A stretch of 64,000 nt of DNA from Rhodovulum marinum. Its GTDB lineage: Bacteria; Pseudomonadota; Alphaproteobacteria; Rhodobacterales; Rhodobacteraceae. The DNA lies in the NCBI RefSeq assembly GCF_004343075.1, contig NZ_SLXP01000011.1, positions 1-64,000 of the forward strand. Direction: 5' to 3'. How positions within the stretch are numbered: position 1 is the stretch's first letter; each line of letters starts with the position of its first letter. This document shows positions 37,101 to 44,632 of this stretch, piece after piece. Below the pieces are notes generated by a model that ran no database searches, was not told the DNA's origin, and was given only the letters and a program-made list of their open reading frames with translations. Both the position numbers and the translations under genes were made by a program.

Positions 37101-38204
37101 TCGGTGATGTTCGTGGCCCCCACGGGATTTGCCTTTACCGCGGCCAATGCCGGGACCGATGATGCACGCGACAGCGACGCGGACGCGGTCACCGGCATGA
37201 CCCAGGAGGTCACGGTGATCTCGGGCGAGGTCAACGGCACGCTGGATGCGGGGCTGGTCGTGCTGAACAACGACCCCGAACCGCAGCCCGACACGGCCAA
37301 GACCTGCGCCGACGAGACGGTGACGGTGGACGTGCTGGCCAATGACAGCGACCCGGACGGCGATGTGCCGTTCATCACCGCGGTCGACGGCCAGGCGATT
37401 GCCGAAGGCGGCAGCGTAACAACCGGTGCGGGCACCGTCGTCAGCCTGATCGGCGGCGAACTGGTGATCAACGGGGAAGCCGCCTACGCCGATCTCGACA
37501 TCGGCGAGCAGAATGTCGAGGTCATCTCCTACACCGTCTCCGATGGAAACGGCGGCAGCGCCACGGCCGATGTCACGGTCACCTTCTGCGGCGACGCGAA
37601 CAGCTATGCCTCGCTCGCGCTGTCGCTGCCGGAGACGGCCAATCTCGAAGTCGCCGGGGCACTGGCCGACCCTGGGGCCTTTGATGTCACAGTCTCCGGA
37701 TCGGGCGATGCCCGCTTCGACGGGGTGACGTTCGAGAATGCCTACTGTCTCAGCTTCTTCGACCCGATTCCGCTGGGGCAAGCGATCCCGGGCGATGTCT
37801 ACGGCACCGAAAATGCCGGCGTTCCGGGTATCTTCGATGCCGACCAGATCAGTTCGGTTAACGGCCTCACCGCCGCCGAAAACATGGACCTGATTCAGTA
37901 CATCGTGTCGAAGAACTGGGAAAACGATCCAAACGTCGACTATGACGGCTGGGACGTCCAGTTCGCCATCTGGGAGCTGACCGACGACATCGAGACCGCT
38001 GACTGGCTCTCGACCTTCACCGAGGCGACGGTGGCCAATGTCGATGCAATCATCGCGGATGCGCTGGCCAACGGGAACGATTTCTCGTTCGAGGGGGATG
38101 GCGAGATCGCGGGCATGATCTGGGATCCCAACCCGGAATCGGCCCAGATCCAACAGCCGTTCATCATCGGCTTTGAGTTCGACGATTACGATTGCCTCTG
38201 CTGA
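34197..38204 (+). CDS. Giant modular surface protein: cadherin-like, two CBM-like, four SdrD B-like domains, candidate thioester domain
   Basis: 1335 residues. Order: Cys-rich N-terminal domain (1-160); cadherin-like repeat (about 162-273, 'LDASDADGDSLTYAI'); two carbohydrate-binding-like repeats that begin 'IEAEDM' (about 275-403 and 410-545); four SdrD B/Cna-B-like repeats starting near 549, 664, 790 and 910 (each with 'D.D.DGIQD..E.G..' or a variant, then 'T...G.Y.F.GL..G.Y.V'); a second cadherin/tandem-type repeat (about 1024-1135); and a C-terminal domain with 'YC' at C1184 and 'DVQFAIW' with Q1255. There is no N-terminal signal peptide, no PEP-CTERM tail and no RTX nonapeptides, so the export route is unclear. 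It looks like an acidic, Ca-binding matrix adhesin. A VPEID-CTERM gene and xrtE follow. Confidence 0.8.
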   Translation: MTYYYSSYTTYEFTAFSESSLLAQGELGTNVGCGDTFTMPTHADTCISVCDNDRYLSGDACYNEKSDDSYGQQATITTDGAHVGNGGQIYAESYFWVCDQHGNWYVMIEIEQEGASGDYFTFHSGYGMPPAGAHLTVHSECNVSGNWVDYKCLDAGPQCDPNDAPVFDNVPADGEVCIDENTTAVLDLDASDADGDSLTYAIAGGADAALFEIDAHTGELRFKAAPDYEAPADAGGDNVYEVEVKVSDGQGGEQTKLLKVCVNDVDEGTPGGTCTVIEAEDMHLSGYTVEHRSDASDGAGIKLCSSYGYASTTFKGDAGSYDLKISYMDESDGEGWLKVYVNGCEVKRIQLNANDGGDGLDGSSSWSVLTLEDLDLKYGDTITLKGVGDCAEYARIDKIEICEPACAPCVTIEAEDMYAYNYKTVCGAEASGGELVKLKTDWCGGIEDGKLKTTFKGCDGTYDLKILAQDENDGQSTIVVKVNGVEVGTVFLDQDDDGAGDDNGGFSEFTLENIEIGYGDEIALYAFSDGGEYVRIDKIELCKDEEPQLGAIGDTVWFDADGDGIQDASEAGVANVTVTLLDGDGNEVASQATDGNGNYLFEGLAAGDYQVVFELPAGGFAFTTPDAGGDDAADSDADATGATGTITLAAGEENLTVDAGIVELPGSISGRYFCDTNDNDVDDGSVDPGVEGVVVELLDASGVPTGITTTTGANGEYSFTGLEAGTYGVQFTDPDGVLAGKQLVAPNVGDDDTVDSDAIGDTTLSVIENIVVEAGQESADNDAGAEYTASLGGLVFEDLDADGIQDAGETGIEGVTVTLTGGGADGVIGTADDTTATATTDADGEYAFTGLNPGEEYQVSFGRPDGAEVSPADEGTDDTVDSDGLVAPIVTLAPGEVDDTIDQGFYELAELGDFVFLDANDNGIQDEGEAGVENVTVKLFKDGVDTNRSTTTDANGAYSFTGLVPGTYSVMFVAPTGFAFTAANAGTDDARDSDADAVTGMTQEVTVISGEVNGTLDAGLVVLNNDPEPQPDTAKTCADETVTVDVLANDSDPDGDVPFITAVDGQAIAEGGSVTTGAGTVVSLIGGELVINGEAAYADLDIGEQNVEVISYTVSDGNGGSATADVTVTFCGDANSYASLALSLPETANLEVAGALADPGAFDVTVSGSGDARFDGVTFENAYCLSFFDPIPLGQAIPGDVYGTENAGVPGIFDADQISSVNGLTAAENMDLIQYIVSKNWENDPNVDYDGWDVQFAIWELTDDIETADWLSTFTEATVANVDAIIADALANGNDFSFEGDGEIAGMIWDPNPESAQIQQPFIIGFEFDDYDCLC

Positions 38205-38215
38205 GGCGAAAAGAT

Positions 38216-38249
38216 TGACGGCAGCCGCTGTTGCAAGCGGCCGCCGTCA
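38216..38249 (+). terminator. Stem-loop between the giant protein and the VPEID gene
   Basis: Arms TGACGGC-A-GCCGCT and AGCGGC-C-GCCGTCA with a 6-nt loop form a 14-bp stem with one mismatch. No T-run follows, so it may be an attenuator or mRNA-stability element rather than a full terminator. Confidence 0.55.
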
Positions 38250-38321
38250 TAGGTGGGCAATCCCCACCGTTTCGTTGGGGTGCGATGGTGTACCCCATAT
38301 CCTTTCGCGAAGGAGTAAAAC

Positions 38322-38495
38322 ATGAAGACTATTCTGACGGCCCTTGTTGCCGCGCTTGCGGCCACCTCGGCATCGGCCAACGCGTTCGCTCCGGTTTCCG
38401 TGCCAGAAATCAGTGCGCTGGAAGGCACCGCGGCGCTGGCCGCCGTGGCCGCCATCTTGCTGCTGGTCTGGGAGCGCCGCCGCCGCGCGGCCTGA
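38322..38495 (+). CDS. Small VPEID-CTERM protein (exosortase E target)
   Basis: 57 residues from ATG 38322 with an 'AAGGAG' ribosome site 6 nt upstream. A signal peptide ('MKTILTALVAALAATSASA') is followed directly by the sorting signal: 'VPEISALEG', a hydrophobic helix ('TAALAAVAAILLLVW') and a basic tail ('ERRRRAA'). Almost no mature domain remains between the two, about 10 residues. This matches the VPEID-CTERM motif described as the partner of exosortase E. It is encoded 109 bp upstream of xrtE. Because cleavage would leave a peptide of fewer than 20 residues, the protein may act as a short anchor or signal rather than as a structural protein. Confidence 0.85.
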   Translation: MKTILTALVAALAATSASANAFAPVSVPEISALEGTAALAAVAAILLLVWERRRRAA

Positions 38496-38515
38496 GACCC
38501 GGCATATACCATCGG

Positions 38516-38546
38516 ACAGGCCCGTCCCCGACCGGGGCGGGCCTGT
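38516..38546 (+). terminator. Stem-loop between the VPEID gene and xrtE
   Basis: ACAGGCCCG-T-CCCC pairs with GGGGCGGGCCTGT around a GACC-type loop: 13 pairs and one bulge, very GC-rich. There is no clean T-run after it. Likely a partial terminator that lowers xrtE expression relative to the small target. Confidence 0.6.
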
Positions 38547-38604
38547 TCACTTCCCGCTCTGAAACGCATTCCCTTCTCAGCGCCTCGCCGCCCATCGTGA
38601 CGCC

Positions 38605-40230
38605 ATGAGCTTCATTACCGATCTTTCTCTCCGGCCTTCGCGCATGGCCCTTCTGGTGACCGCCGCGCTACTTGTGGCCGAGCTGGGCGCCATCGGGGTG
38701 ATCTTCAAGCATGCGATCGCCTTCGAATGCCTCGCCAACTGGCCGGCCCGGGCCTGTTCGGGGGCCAGTGGCGCGCTGGTGGCGCTGTACTGTCTGCTGG
38801 GCGCGCTGGCGCTGTTCGGCATGCTGCGGCCCCAGCCGTTGCGCGATCTAGTCCGTCAGGCCGGGGAACGGCTCTGGCCGCTGGCCCTGAATGCGGCCGG
38901 CGTGGTTCTGGCCTTGGTTCCGGTGGCATTCCTGCGGGAGGGCAGCGGCACCGCGGCGCTGATCCCCAGTTTCGGGTTCTGGTTCGCCGGCATGGTGTTC
39001 TTGTTGGCGGGGCTACTTCTCTATCTTGCCCCCCTGCCCCGCTGGCGTGTCTTTCTGGCCGGCAACCTGACGACGCTTGTGCCGGTGCTGGTCGCGGGGG
39101 CACTGGCGCCTTCGCTGTCAATCCTGATCCGGCCGCTCTGGCGGATCGAGACGATCGCCGACACCACATTCACCATCGTCGCCTGGGCGATCGGAGCCAT
39201 AGGCTATGAGGTCTTCAGCGATCCCGCGGCCAAGGTCATCGGCACCGAGGAGTTCTCGATCTCGGTCGCGCCTGTTTGCTCGGGGATCGAGGGGATCGCG
39301 CTGGTGACGGTCTTTGTCACGCTGTATCTGGTGCTGTTCCGCCGCGAGATGCGCTTTCCGCGGGCGCTGCTGCTCTATCCGATCGGGATCGCAGCTTCGG
39401 CGCTGTTCAACGTGATCCGGATCACGCTGCTTCTGATGATTGGGCTCGAGGGCAATCCCGCACTGGCCGTAGGCGGCTTCCACAGCCATGCAGGTTGGCT
39501 GATGTTCACGCTGGTCGCGCTGGGGATCATCGCGCTCGCCCAGACCGTGCCGGTCCTGAAGACCGCCCCGGACGCGGGCGCGATAGACCCTGTTCTGGCC
39601 GAGAACGACCTTGCCCCCCTGCCGTTCTGGCGCGACCCGGTGGTCGCCCGGATACTGCCCTTCGCGGTGTTCATGCTGTCCGCGTTGGCGGTTTCGACGC
39701 TCTCGCAGATGCCGGGAATGCTCTACCCCGCGCGGGTGCTCGTGCTTGGCGCGGTGGTGCTGGTCTTCCTGCCGATCTATGCACGGCTGAGTTGGGCGCT
39801 CGACCCGATCGCGATCGCCGCTGGGGCGGCCATCGGCGCGATGTGGATCCTGATCCCGGTGCCCGAGGCGGAGGGGGGCGCGCCCTACGGCACGCTCGCG
39901 GGCGGAGTGCTGGCGCTGTGGTTCGTCGCCCGCGGCGTCGGCACCATCGTTCTCGTCCCTCTCGTTGAGGAACTGTTCTTCCGCGACTACCTGGAAAGCC
40001 GGCTGCGGCTTGACCGCGGGACGGTCTGGGCGATCTTCGCCGCGCTGATCACCGCGACGCTCTTCGCCGCGCTCCATGATCGCTGGGCCGAAGCCTTCGT
40101 GGCCGGGTTGGTATTTTCGGCGGTCGCCCGGCGGAGACAGAGGATTGCCGACGCGATTCTTTCCCATGCGGTGGCGAACGCGATCGTTTTCGCCGCCGCC
40201 GCGATCGGTGGAAATCTGCACATCATCTGA
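38605..40230 (+). CDS. xrtE: Exosortase E / CPBP intramembrane protease fusion
   Basis: A 541-residue polytopic protein. The exosortase half has the catalytic triad context: Cys in 'SVAPVCSGIEG' (C225), Arg in 'FNVIRITLL' (R272) and His in 'GGFHSHAGW' (H293/H295). The C-terminal half, from about residue 360, is a CAAX/CPBP protease with 'EELFFRDYLESRL' (E455-E456), 'LFAALHDRW' (H491) and 'SHAVANA' (H-x-x-x-N). This fusion is the exosortase E/protease architecture of the VPEID-CTERM system. It would cleave and attach or release the 57-aa partner encoded just upstream. All expected catalytic residues are present. Confidence 0.92.
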   Translation: MSFITDLSLRPSRMALLVTAALLVAELGAIGVIFKHAIAFECLANWPARACSGASGALVALYCLLGALALFGMLRPQPLRDLVRQAGERLWPLALNAAGVVLALVPVAFLREGSGTAALIPSFGFWFAGMVFLLAGLLLYLAPLPRWRVFLAGNLTTLVPVLVAGALAPSLSILIRPLWRIETIADTTFTIVAWAIGAIGYEVFSDPAAKVIGTEEFSISVAPVCSGIEGIALVTVFVTLYLVLFRREMRFPRALLLYPIGIAASALFNVIRITLLLMIGLEGNPALAVGGFHSHAGWLMFTLVALGIIALAQTVPVLKTAPDAGAIDPVLAENDLAPLPFWRDPVVARILPFAVFMLSALAVSTLSQMPGMLYPARVLVLGAVVLVFLPIYARLSWALDPIAIAAGAAIGAMWILIPVPEAEGGAPYGTLAGGVLALWFVARGVGTIVLVPLVEELFFRDYLESRLRLDRGTVWAIFAALITATLFAALHDRWAEAFVAGLVFSAVARRRQRIADAILSHAVANAIVFAAAAIGGNLHII

Positions 40231-40350
40231 ACATTCCCCAGCAAGCCCGCAATCGGCCGGCCGATGGGTCCTCATCGGGTCCGCAATCCTTGCCAAGGCC
40301 CGGCGGACACAGCACCATGTCCACCGTGCAGCCCACTCGGAAAAGGCCGG

Positions 40351-40899
40351 GTGATGATTGTGCCCTTGATTGAAGCGTCCGCCCGGTCGCTTGGCTGCGC
40401 CGTGATCTTCGGTCTGATCGGGTTTCCCACCGCTGCGCTCGACATTTCCGAGGCCACCGATTTCGGCACGCGCACCGCGCGGACGGGCGGAGAAGTTTAT
40501 ACCCTTTAGGGCGGCACCAACGTCTTCGAGGGGCGGCTGCAGGGTAAGGTGGCATTCCCGCTCGACCAAGAGGTTATCAATTTCTCTCTTGCCACGGCGG
40601 ATCAGATCGAGGAAGCCCGCTTCGACTATCTGGGCGGCACGGTGAAGGCGTTCGAGGTGCTGGAAATCGATCTCCGGCTTACATGCGATTAAGGGCATTT
40701 CTTCAACCAGCAGGCCCGGCCTTTTGATGCCCTGGGCGAGCTGGTCCGGATCGATTTCATTCCCTAGGCGCTTGCGCTTTTTGCTGCGCGCACGGAGGTG
40801 CCGGACGCCTATGTCCGGATCGGCTTCGGCAAGGGGTCTGGCCACATCCCCGTCGCTTACGATGTTGCCTATCGCCTGCTGATCGTCGTCGCACCCTGA
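40351..40899 (+). pseudogene. Secreted protein gene with three in-frame stop codons
   Basis: One frame runs from GTG/ATG at 40351/40354 to TGA 40897-40899 (about 181 codons). It is interrupted only by TAG 40507-40509, TAA 40690-40692 and TAG 40765-40767; no frameshift is needed. It begins with a signal peptide ('SLGCAVIFGLIGFPTAA|LDI') and continues as a coherent beta-rich protein ('GGTNVFEGRLQGKVAFPLD', 'ARFDYLGGTVKAFEVLEIDL', 'PDAYVRIGFGKGSGHIPVAY'). Each stop could come from a Gln codon (CAG/CAA) by a C-to-T change. The family is not recognised. It is 120 bp downstream of xrtE, so it was probably part of that system. Confidence 0.7.
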
Positions 40900-40964
40900 G
40901 CGGGGGCTTGCCACTCAGAACCGGCCATGGCGCCATGGACAGGAATCCGGCGGTTTGCACGGGA

Positions 40965-41255
40965 TCACACGCCGCCCATCAGGACATCGACAGCCCGGGT
41001 GATTTCATCCCCTTGGTCACTGGCGCTACCCACATGCCGCAAGCTGGACCGGCGTACGGCCGCGATCAGGCGCGTCGCCAAAACAAGGCGGCGGCCCCCG
41101 TGGCGGATCACGGGATTCAGGTATCGGATGGCAGGGTAGTCGGGCAAAAGCGGAATGACGACCACGGAGGGGTCAGGCGGCAGAAGGTCGCTTTCAACGA
41201 CTACCATGGCGACACCGCCATATTCTGCGATGTCGAAGCGCTTCAGCTGCTCCAC
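40965..41255 (-). CDS. ccdB: Type II toxin CcdB
   Basis: 96 residues from GTG 41255, which overlaps the antitoxin 3' end. CcdB features are an early 'RFDIAEYGGVAMVVVESDLL', 'VVVIPLLPDYPAIRYLNPVI', and the C-terminal 'DEITRAVDVLMGGV', the region that in F-plasmid CcdB contacts gyrase (there ending in W-G-I). It poisons DNA gyrase when the antitoxin is lost. The frame upstream of GTG is only an overlap with ccdA. Second addiction module of the window. Confidence 0.88.
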   Translation of the reverse strand: MEQLKRFDIAEYGGVAMVVVESDLLPPDPSVVVIPLLPDYPAIRYLNPVIRHGGRRLVLATRLIAAVRRSSLRHVGSASDQGDEITRAVDVLMGGV

Positions 41256-41497
41256 GATGCCCTTCCCGGCGATGTCAGGATGTCGGCCAGCGGGTGGCTG
41301 TTGCGGTCGTGCCATTCCGCTTGGGCTGCAAATGCCTCGGCGTTCTCCTGAAGCCACTCGCGCCGGCGAGCTTCTTCGACCGCGTGCCGGAGGGCAGCAT
41401 CGGCCACCGCCGAGATGTTGACGCCGAGCTCCCGCGCGGCGTCCAGCGCGACCGCGTCAAGGGTGAGCGATGTCTTGCGTTTTGAAGCGGTCGCCAT
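41243..41497 (-). CDS. ccdA: Type II antitoxin CcdA
   Basis: 84 residues: 'KRKTSLTLDAVALDAARELG' (ribbon-helix-helix DNA binding) and 'EEARRREWLQENAEAFAAQ' (C-terminal toxin-binding helix), both typical of CcdA. Its stop overlaps the ccdB start by 13 bp. Transcription runs leftward from about 41.52 kb; the 'AGGAGTAAC' ahead of the ATG is the ribosome site. Confidence 0.9.
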   Translation of the reverse strand: MATASKRKTSLTLDAVALDAARELGVNISAVADAALRHAVEEARRREWLQENAEAFAAQAEWHDRNSHPLADILTSPGRASWSS

Positions 41498-41712
41498 GAC
41501 AGGTTACTCCTGATGCAACATACCTTGAATTTATACCGCCCAATAAGCTGTATCAAGCCGGAAGTGTCGCCATGCCGCCGCGGTCAGAGGCCATTGATGA
41601 GTTGAGGCAGAACATCGATCCGCTTCAGCTTGCGCTTGCTCATCACCACCATCCCCATGTCTGCTCCCGCTGTCTGTTCGGCCCAGCGGGGAGAGTGACA
41701 TTCCTGCTTTGC

Positions 41713-41830
41713 TCAGGTGTTCAGTCCCGGCATTTGGTAGATCGGGTCGAGGATGAATCGATCCGGCTCTGAGGTCCAGAATGTGCAGATGTCGTATGGC
41801 GTGAGGCCATCCAGGATCTTGGCGGGTCCA
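41713..41830 (-). pseudogene. IS481-family transposase C-terminal remnant (left copy)
   Basis: Read on the minus strand to TGA 41715-41713, the frame gives 'LDGLTPYDICTFWTSEPDRF' then 'ILDPIYQMPGLNT'. This is the well-conserved IS481 transposase tail ('LKGLTPYEFICKxWTSEPxRFxxNPIHQMPGLNT', from memory). No catalytic domain remains. A second remnant of the same tail lies at 51.66-51.75 kb in the same orientation. Between 41.57 and 41.70 kb another short piece, minus-strand 'MSKRKLKRIDVLPQLINGL', recalls the start of an ISNCY-type transposase, but this is weak. Confidence 0.75.
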
Positions 41831-41883
41831 ATTCACCACACGACTTGTGGGTAACTGCAAGCCCAACCGGGCGGTTACAAAGA

Positions 41884-42519
41884 TCAGTCGGCAGGATCCG
41901 GATCAACGGCTCTGGGGTCGATCAGCAGCGCCAGGATCCAACCCGCCACAAATCCGCCCAGATGGGTTTCCCAGGCGAGTTGCCCGTGCATCGCCCACCA
42001 GAGCACCACGTTCAATCCCACCAGCAACAGCACGGCGCGAACCACCGGCCACAGCCCTTCGCGATGGGTGAAGCGGTCGACATAGGCCCAGGCCAGGATG
42101 CCCCCCACCAGCCCGAACAGCGCCCCCGAGGCGCCGACCATGGGGCGGAGATCCGGGGCGAGCAGGGCGAACCCCGCCGCACCGCCCAAGATTGAGCCGG
42201 TATAGAGCAGGGCGAAGCCGGGTGCCCCCACCCGGCCCAGAACCGCCTGACCCAGCGACCAGAGCGTGATCATGTTGACCAGGAGATGCGCGGGTCCGCC
42301 ATGCAGGAAGCTGTAGCTGAGAAACATCGCGTAGGGCTGTGCGGGGTAGTTCGGTTTCCAGCCCGTCAGCAGCCCCGGCCAGAAGCCGCCGTAATCATAA
42401 GCAAGCTGGCGCAGGCGGATCGGCCCGATCAGCCCCGCATCGGCGAGGGAAAGCGCCAACTCGATCGCGCAGCAGACGAGGATCAGCCCGTATAGAAGCA
42501 GATGGCTTCCCCTCAGAAT
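41884..42519 (-). CDS. Rhomboid-family intramembrane serine protease
   Basis: About 212 residues with six hydrophobic segments. The catalytic serine lies in 'MVGASGALFGLVGG', the histidine in 'WETHLGGFVAGWILALL', and 'FLSYSFLHGGPAHLLVNM' is the conserved H-x-x-x-N loop region. The start is unusual: no ATG, GTG or TTG lies near the first helix. After a 'GGAGG' site the frame offers ATT (42519-42517) or CTG (42516), overlapping the stop of the beta-barrel gene. The longer frame to a TTG at 42624 would run within the beta-barrel gene. Rhomboids in such clusters could process exosortase targets or export proteins; this is speculation. Confidence 0.8.
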   Translation of the reverse strand: MLRGSHLLLYGLILVCCAIELALSLADAGLIGPIRLRQLAYDYGGFWPGLLTGWKPNYPAQPYAMFLSYSFLHGGPAHLLVNMITLWSLGQAVLGRVGAPGFALLYTGSILGGAAGFALLAPDLRPMVGASGALFGLVGGILAWAYVDRFTHREGLWPVVRAVLLLVGLNVVLWWAMHGQLAWETHLGGFVAGWILALLIDPRAVDPDPAD

Positions 42520-43871
42520 CGCCTCCAGAAGCTTTTCTCGATGGACAGGAAGATCTCGTTGGAGCGCTCGGTGGTGTCGTTCTCGCTGTCGATCCTGTGC
42601 GTATAGCCGGCCACGAGGCCCCAATCCTCGGCCAGGCTGTGGCGGTAGCTGAGGTTGAGGTCGATCTGGCGGTCCGCATCCTCGGACCCGCCCAGATAGT
42701 CGGTCGAGCGCAGGAACACCGCGGCCTGCAGGCTGGAGAGTTCGGTCAGGTCCCGGTTGTAGGAGACGCTCAGGCGGCTGTTCAGTGCTTCGTCGCCGTT
42801 GTCGTCTGTGGTGAACGCCTGATCGAGCGACAAGTTCAGCCTGCTGGTGGGGCGTTCGTGGAGATAAGCAAGGCTGTAGAGCGGCCGCAGATCGCCATCC
42901 TCGCCCTGGCTGAGCCCGAAGCCCGCGTCGAGTGCACCCCGGGGCAGGTCGAGGCTGCGGTTAATCCGGACGGTAGAGCGGCGCTCACCATCATCGTTGA
43001 GGTCAGAGACGAAGCTTCCGGTCCAGGCGCCGTTGAGCCGCTCCTCGGTGAATGACAGCTCGAAACTTGCACCCTCCTGCTGGTCTTCGATGCCACCTTC
43101 GGTTTCCGTGGTACGCGTGTAACCTACGAAGATATCGGTGCTCAGGGTCGGTGTCACCGCAAGGCGCGCACCGGCCGAGATGTTCTCGTAAAGCACATCC
43201 CGCCCCGCCGCATCCTCGTCGGTGTCGGAATACGTACCGCGGAGCAGGGCGGTGATCCGGGGATCGATCACGAAGGTGAGCGTACCCGTCGCCGAGACCG
43301 TCTCGCCGTCCACCAGGTCGGGATCACTGGTATCGGCATAGCGGGTCGTGCGATATCCTAGATCGAGACCGCCACCGAAGGGTGCGTCGCGTCCGAACAC
43401 GAAGCCCAGATTGGCGGACATGTCCTCGCGGGTGCCGGTAGAAAACCGCACGATGTCTTCCAGATCGTCGTCCGGCTCCAGCGTATCGACATCGCGCTCA
43501 CGGTATTCCAGATCGAGATCGACGGCGCTCGAGAGGTTTTCCCGCCCATAGGTCAGCCGCAGGCGCGGTTGCTGCACATCGGAGGACCCGTTCGAGAGGT
43601 TCTTGCGCAACCCTGCGCTTGCGTCGAAGCTGATTGCCGAAACGGAGGTCGCGGCATTCAGCGAGATCGAGAGGTTGGTGGTCGCTGTCAGCCCCTCTTC
43701 TTCCACGTCGAGGTCGTCTCCATCGCTCAAGCCGAGCCGTTCGGAGAGCGTGAATTTAAGGGCGGGTCTGCCGGGACCCTGGTCCTGACCCAGGCCGGCA
43801 AGCGGCCACGCACAGAGAAGGCCCGCCGCGGCGAGCCCTCCTGCCAGTCTGGATGTCCTGCACCCGGCCAT
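42513..43871 (-). CDS. Outer-membrane beta-barrel protein of the EPS cluster
   Basis: 452 residues. A signal peptide ('GGLAAAGLLCAWPLAGLG') is followed by alternating hydrophobic/polar strands ('LSISLNAATSVSAISFDASA', 'ATGTLTFVIDPRITALLRG', 'DLNLSYRHSLAEDWGLVAG') and a C-terminal phenylalanine, the usual outer-membrane barrel signal. It fits the class of uncharacterised PEP-CTERM-system-associated outer-membrane proteins found in exosortase-type EPS clusters. The start is 4 bp after the Wza-like gene stop, so they are in one operon. A porin-like export channel for the polymer is inferred. Confidence 0.75.
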   Translation of the reverse strand: MAGCRTSRLAGGLAAAGLLCAWPLAGLGQDQGPGRPALKFTLSERLGLSDGDDLDVEEEGLTATTNLSISLNAATSVSAISFDASAGLRKNLSNGSSDVQQPRLRLTYGRENLSSAVDLDLEYRERDVDTLEPDDDLEDIVRFSTGTREDMSANLGFVFGRDAPFGGGLDLGYRTTRYADTSDPDLVDGETVSATGTLTFVIDPRITALLRGTYSDTDEDAAGRDVLYENISAGARLAVTPTLSTDIFVGYTRTTETEGGIEDQQEGASFELSFTEERLNGAWTGSFVSDLNDDGERRSTVRINRSLDLPRGALDAGFGLSQGEDGDLRPLYSLAYLHERPTSRLNLSLDQAFTTDDNGDEALNSRLSVSYNRDLTELSSLQAAVFLRSTDYLGGSEDADRQIDLNLSYRHSLAEDWGLVAGYTHRIDSENDTTERSNEIFLSIEKSFWRRF

Positions 43872-43875
43872 CGTA

Positions 43876-44493
43876 TCACTCGAACAGGCGCCGCTCCGGC
43901 ACCAGGATCACGTCTCCGTCCTGCAGCCGGATATCCTGTTTCAGCGCGGCGCCCTCGGTCAACGCCTTGTAATTGATCTGGTAGACCTTCTGCGTGCCCG
44001 AGCGCGGATCGGTCCGGCGCAGCTGCACGCGCTTGGTTGCGGCGAACCGCGTTACCCCGCCCGACTGGGCCAGGGCCTGCAGAAAGGTGGTCCCGCGTTC
44101 GACCTGGATGAGGCCGGGCGTATTCACCTGGCCGAGGAAATAGATACCTATGCCCGGCGCGCCGCCGGTGCCTGGGCTGGCATAGGCCGCCGCCGAGCCC
44201 GGCTGGGCCGAAACGAAGACATTGGGCGAAACCGCGAAATTCGGCGCGATCGCCTGGGTGATGGCACCTGCGATCTCGCCGGTGGTCTGCCCCGCGGCCT
44301 GCACCGTGCCGGCGAAGGGAAAGCTGAAGCGCCCGTCGGGCAGCACCACGACTGAACGGTTCAGAGTGGAATCCTCGAGCACCTCGATGGTCAGCGTGTC
44401 GCCGGGACGCACCTGATATTCCTGCTGCGCGGCCGCGACCGTTGTCATCAGCGCCAGAACCAGCCCGGTCACGATACGTTTGAGGTACAGCAT
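43876..44493 (-). CDS. Polysaccharide export protein (Wza/OPX family)
   Basis: 205 residues from ATG 44493. A signal peptide ('LKRIVTGLVLALMTTVAAA') precedes the polysaccharide-export domain 'YQVRPGDTLTIEVLEDSTLN' and 'VVLPDGRFSFPFAGTVQAAG', then an SLBB-like segment ('YFLGQVNTPGLIQVERGTTF', 'LQDGDVILVPER'). There is no lipobox cysteine, so it is periplasmic or barrel-linked rather than a classical lipoprotein. It works with Wzz and the barrel protein in moving the polymer through the envelope. A frame extending to 44589 lacks secretion features. Confidence 0.88.
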   Translation of the reverse strand: MLYLKRIVTGLVLALMTTVAAAQQEYQVRPGDTLTIEVLEDSTLNRSVVVLPDGRFSFPFAGTVQAAGQTTGEIAGAITQAIAPNFAVSPNVFVSAQPGSAAAYASPGTGGAPGIGIYFLGQVNTPGLIQVERGTTFLQALAQSGGVTRFAATKRVQLRRTDPRSGTQKVYQINYKALTEGAALKQDIRLQDGDVILVPERRLFE

Positions 44494-44632
44494 GGTCTTG
44501 TCTGCCTTCCTGCCAGATATGGCGTCATATTCTCCGGTCAGGCCGGGCAAGGAAAGGGTCCAATATGCCTGGGCGAATATCGGACCCAATGTGTAGTGGT
44601 CGTGTCACGTATAGGATAGGCTGATGCCCTGC

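Noticed and set aside
34011-38153. 1380-codon open frame on the minus strand opposite the giant modular protein
   Set aside because: It mirrors the repetitive GC-rich codons of the plus-strand gene; its translation is low-complexity Val/Ala/Arg/Gly/Asp without a family, and the plus-strand frame has clear domains.
39118-40914. 598-codon minus-strand frame opposite xrtE
   Set aside because: Shadow frame rich in Arg/Gln/His; xrtE on the plus strand has all catalytic motifs.
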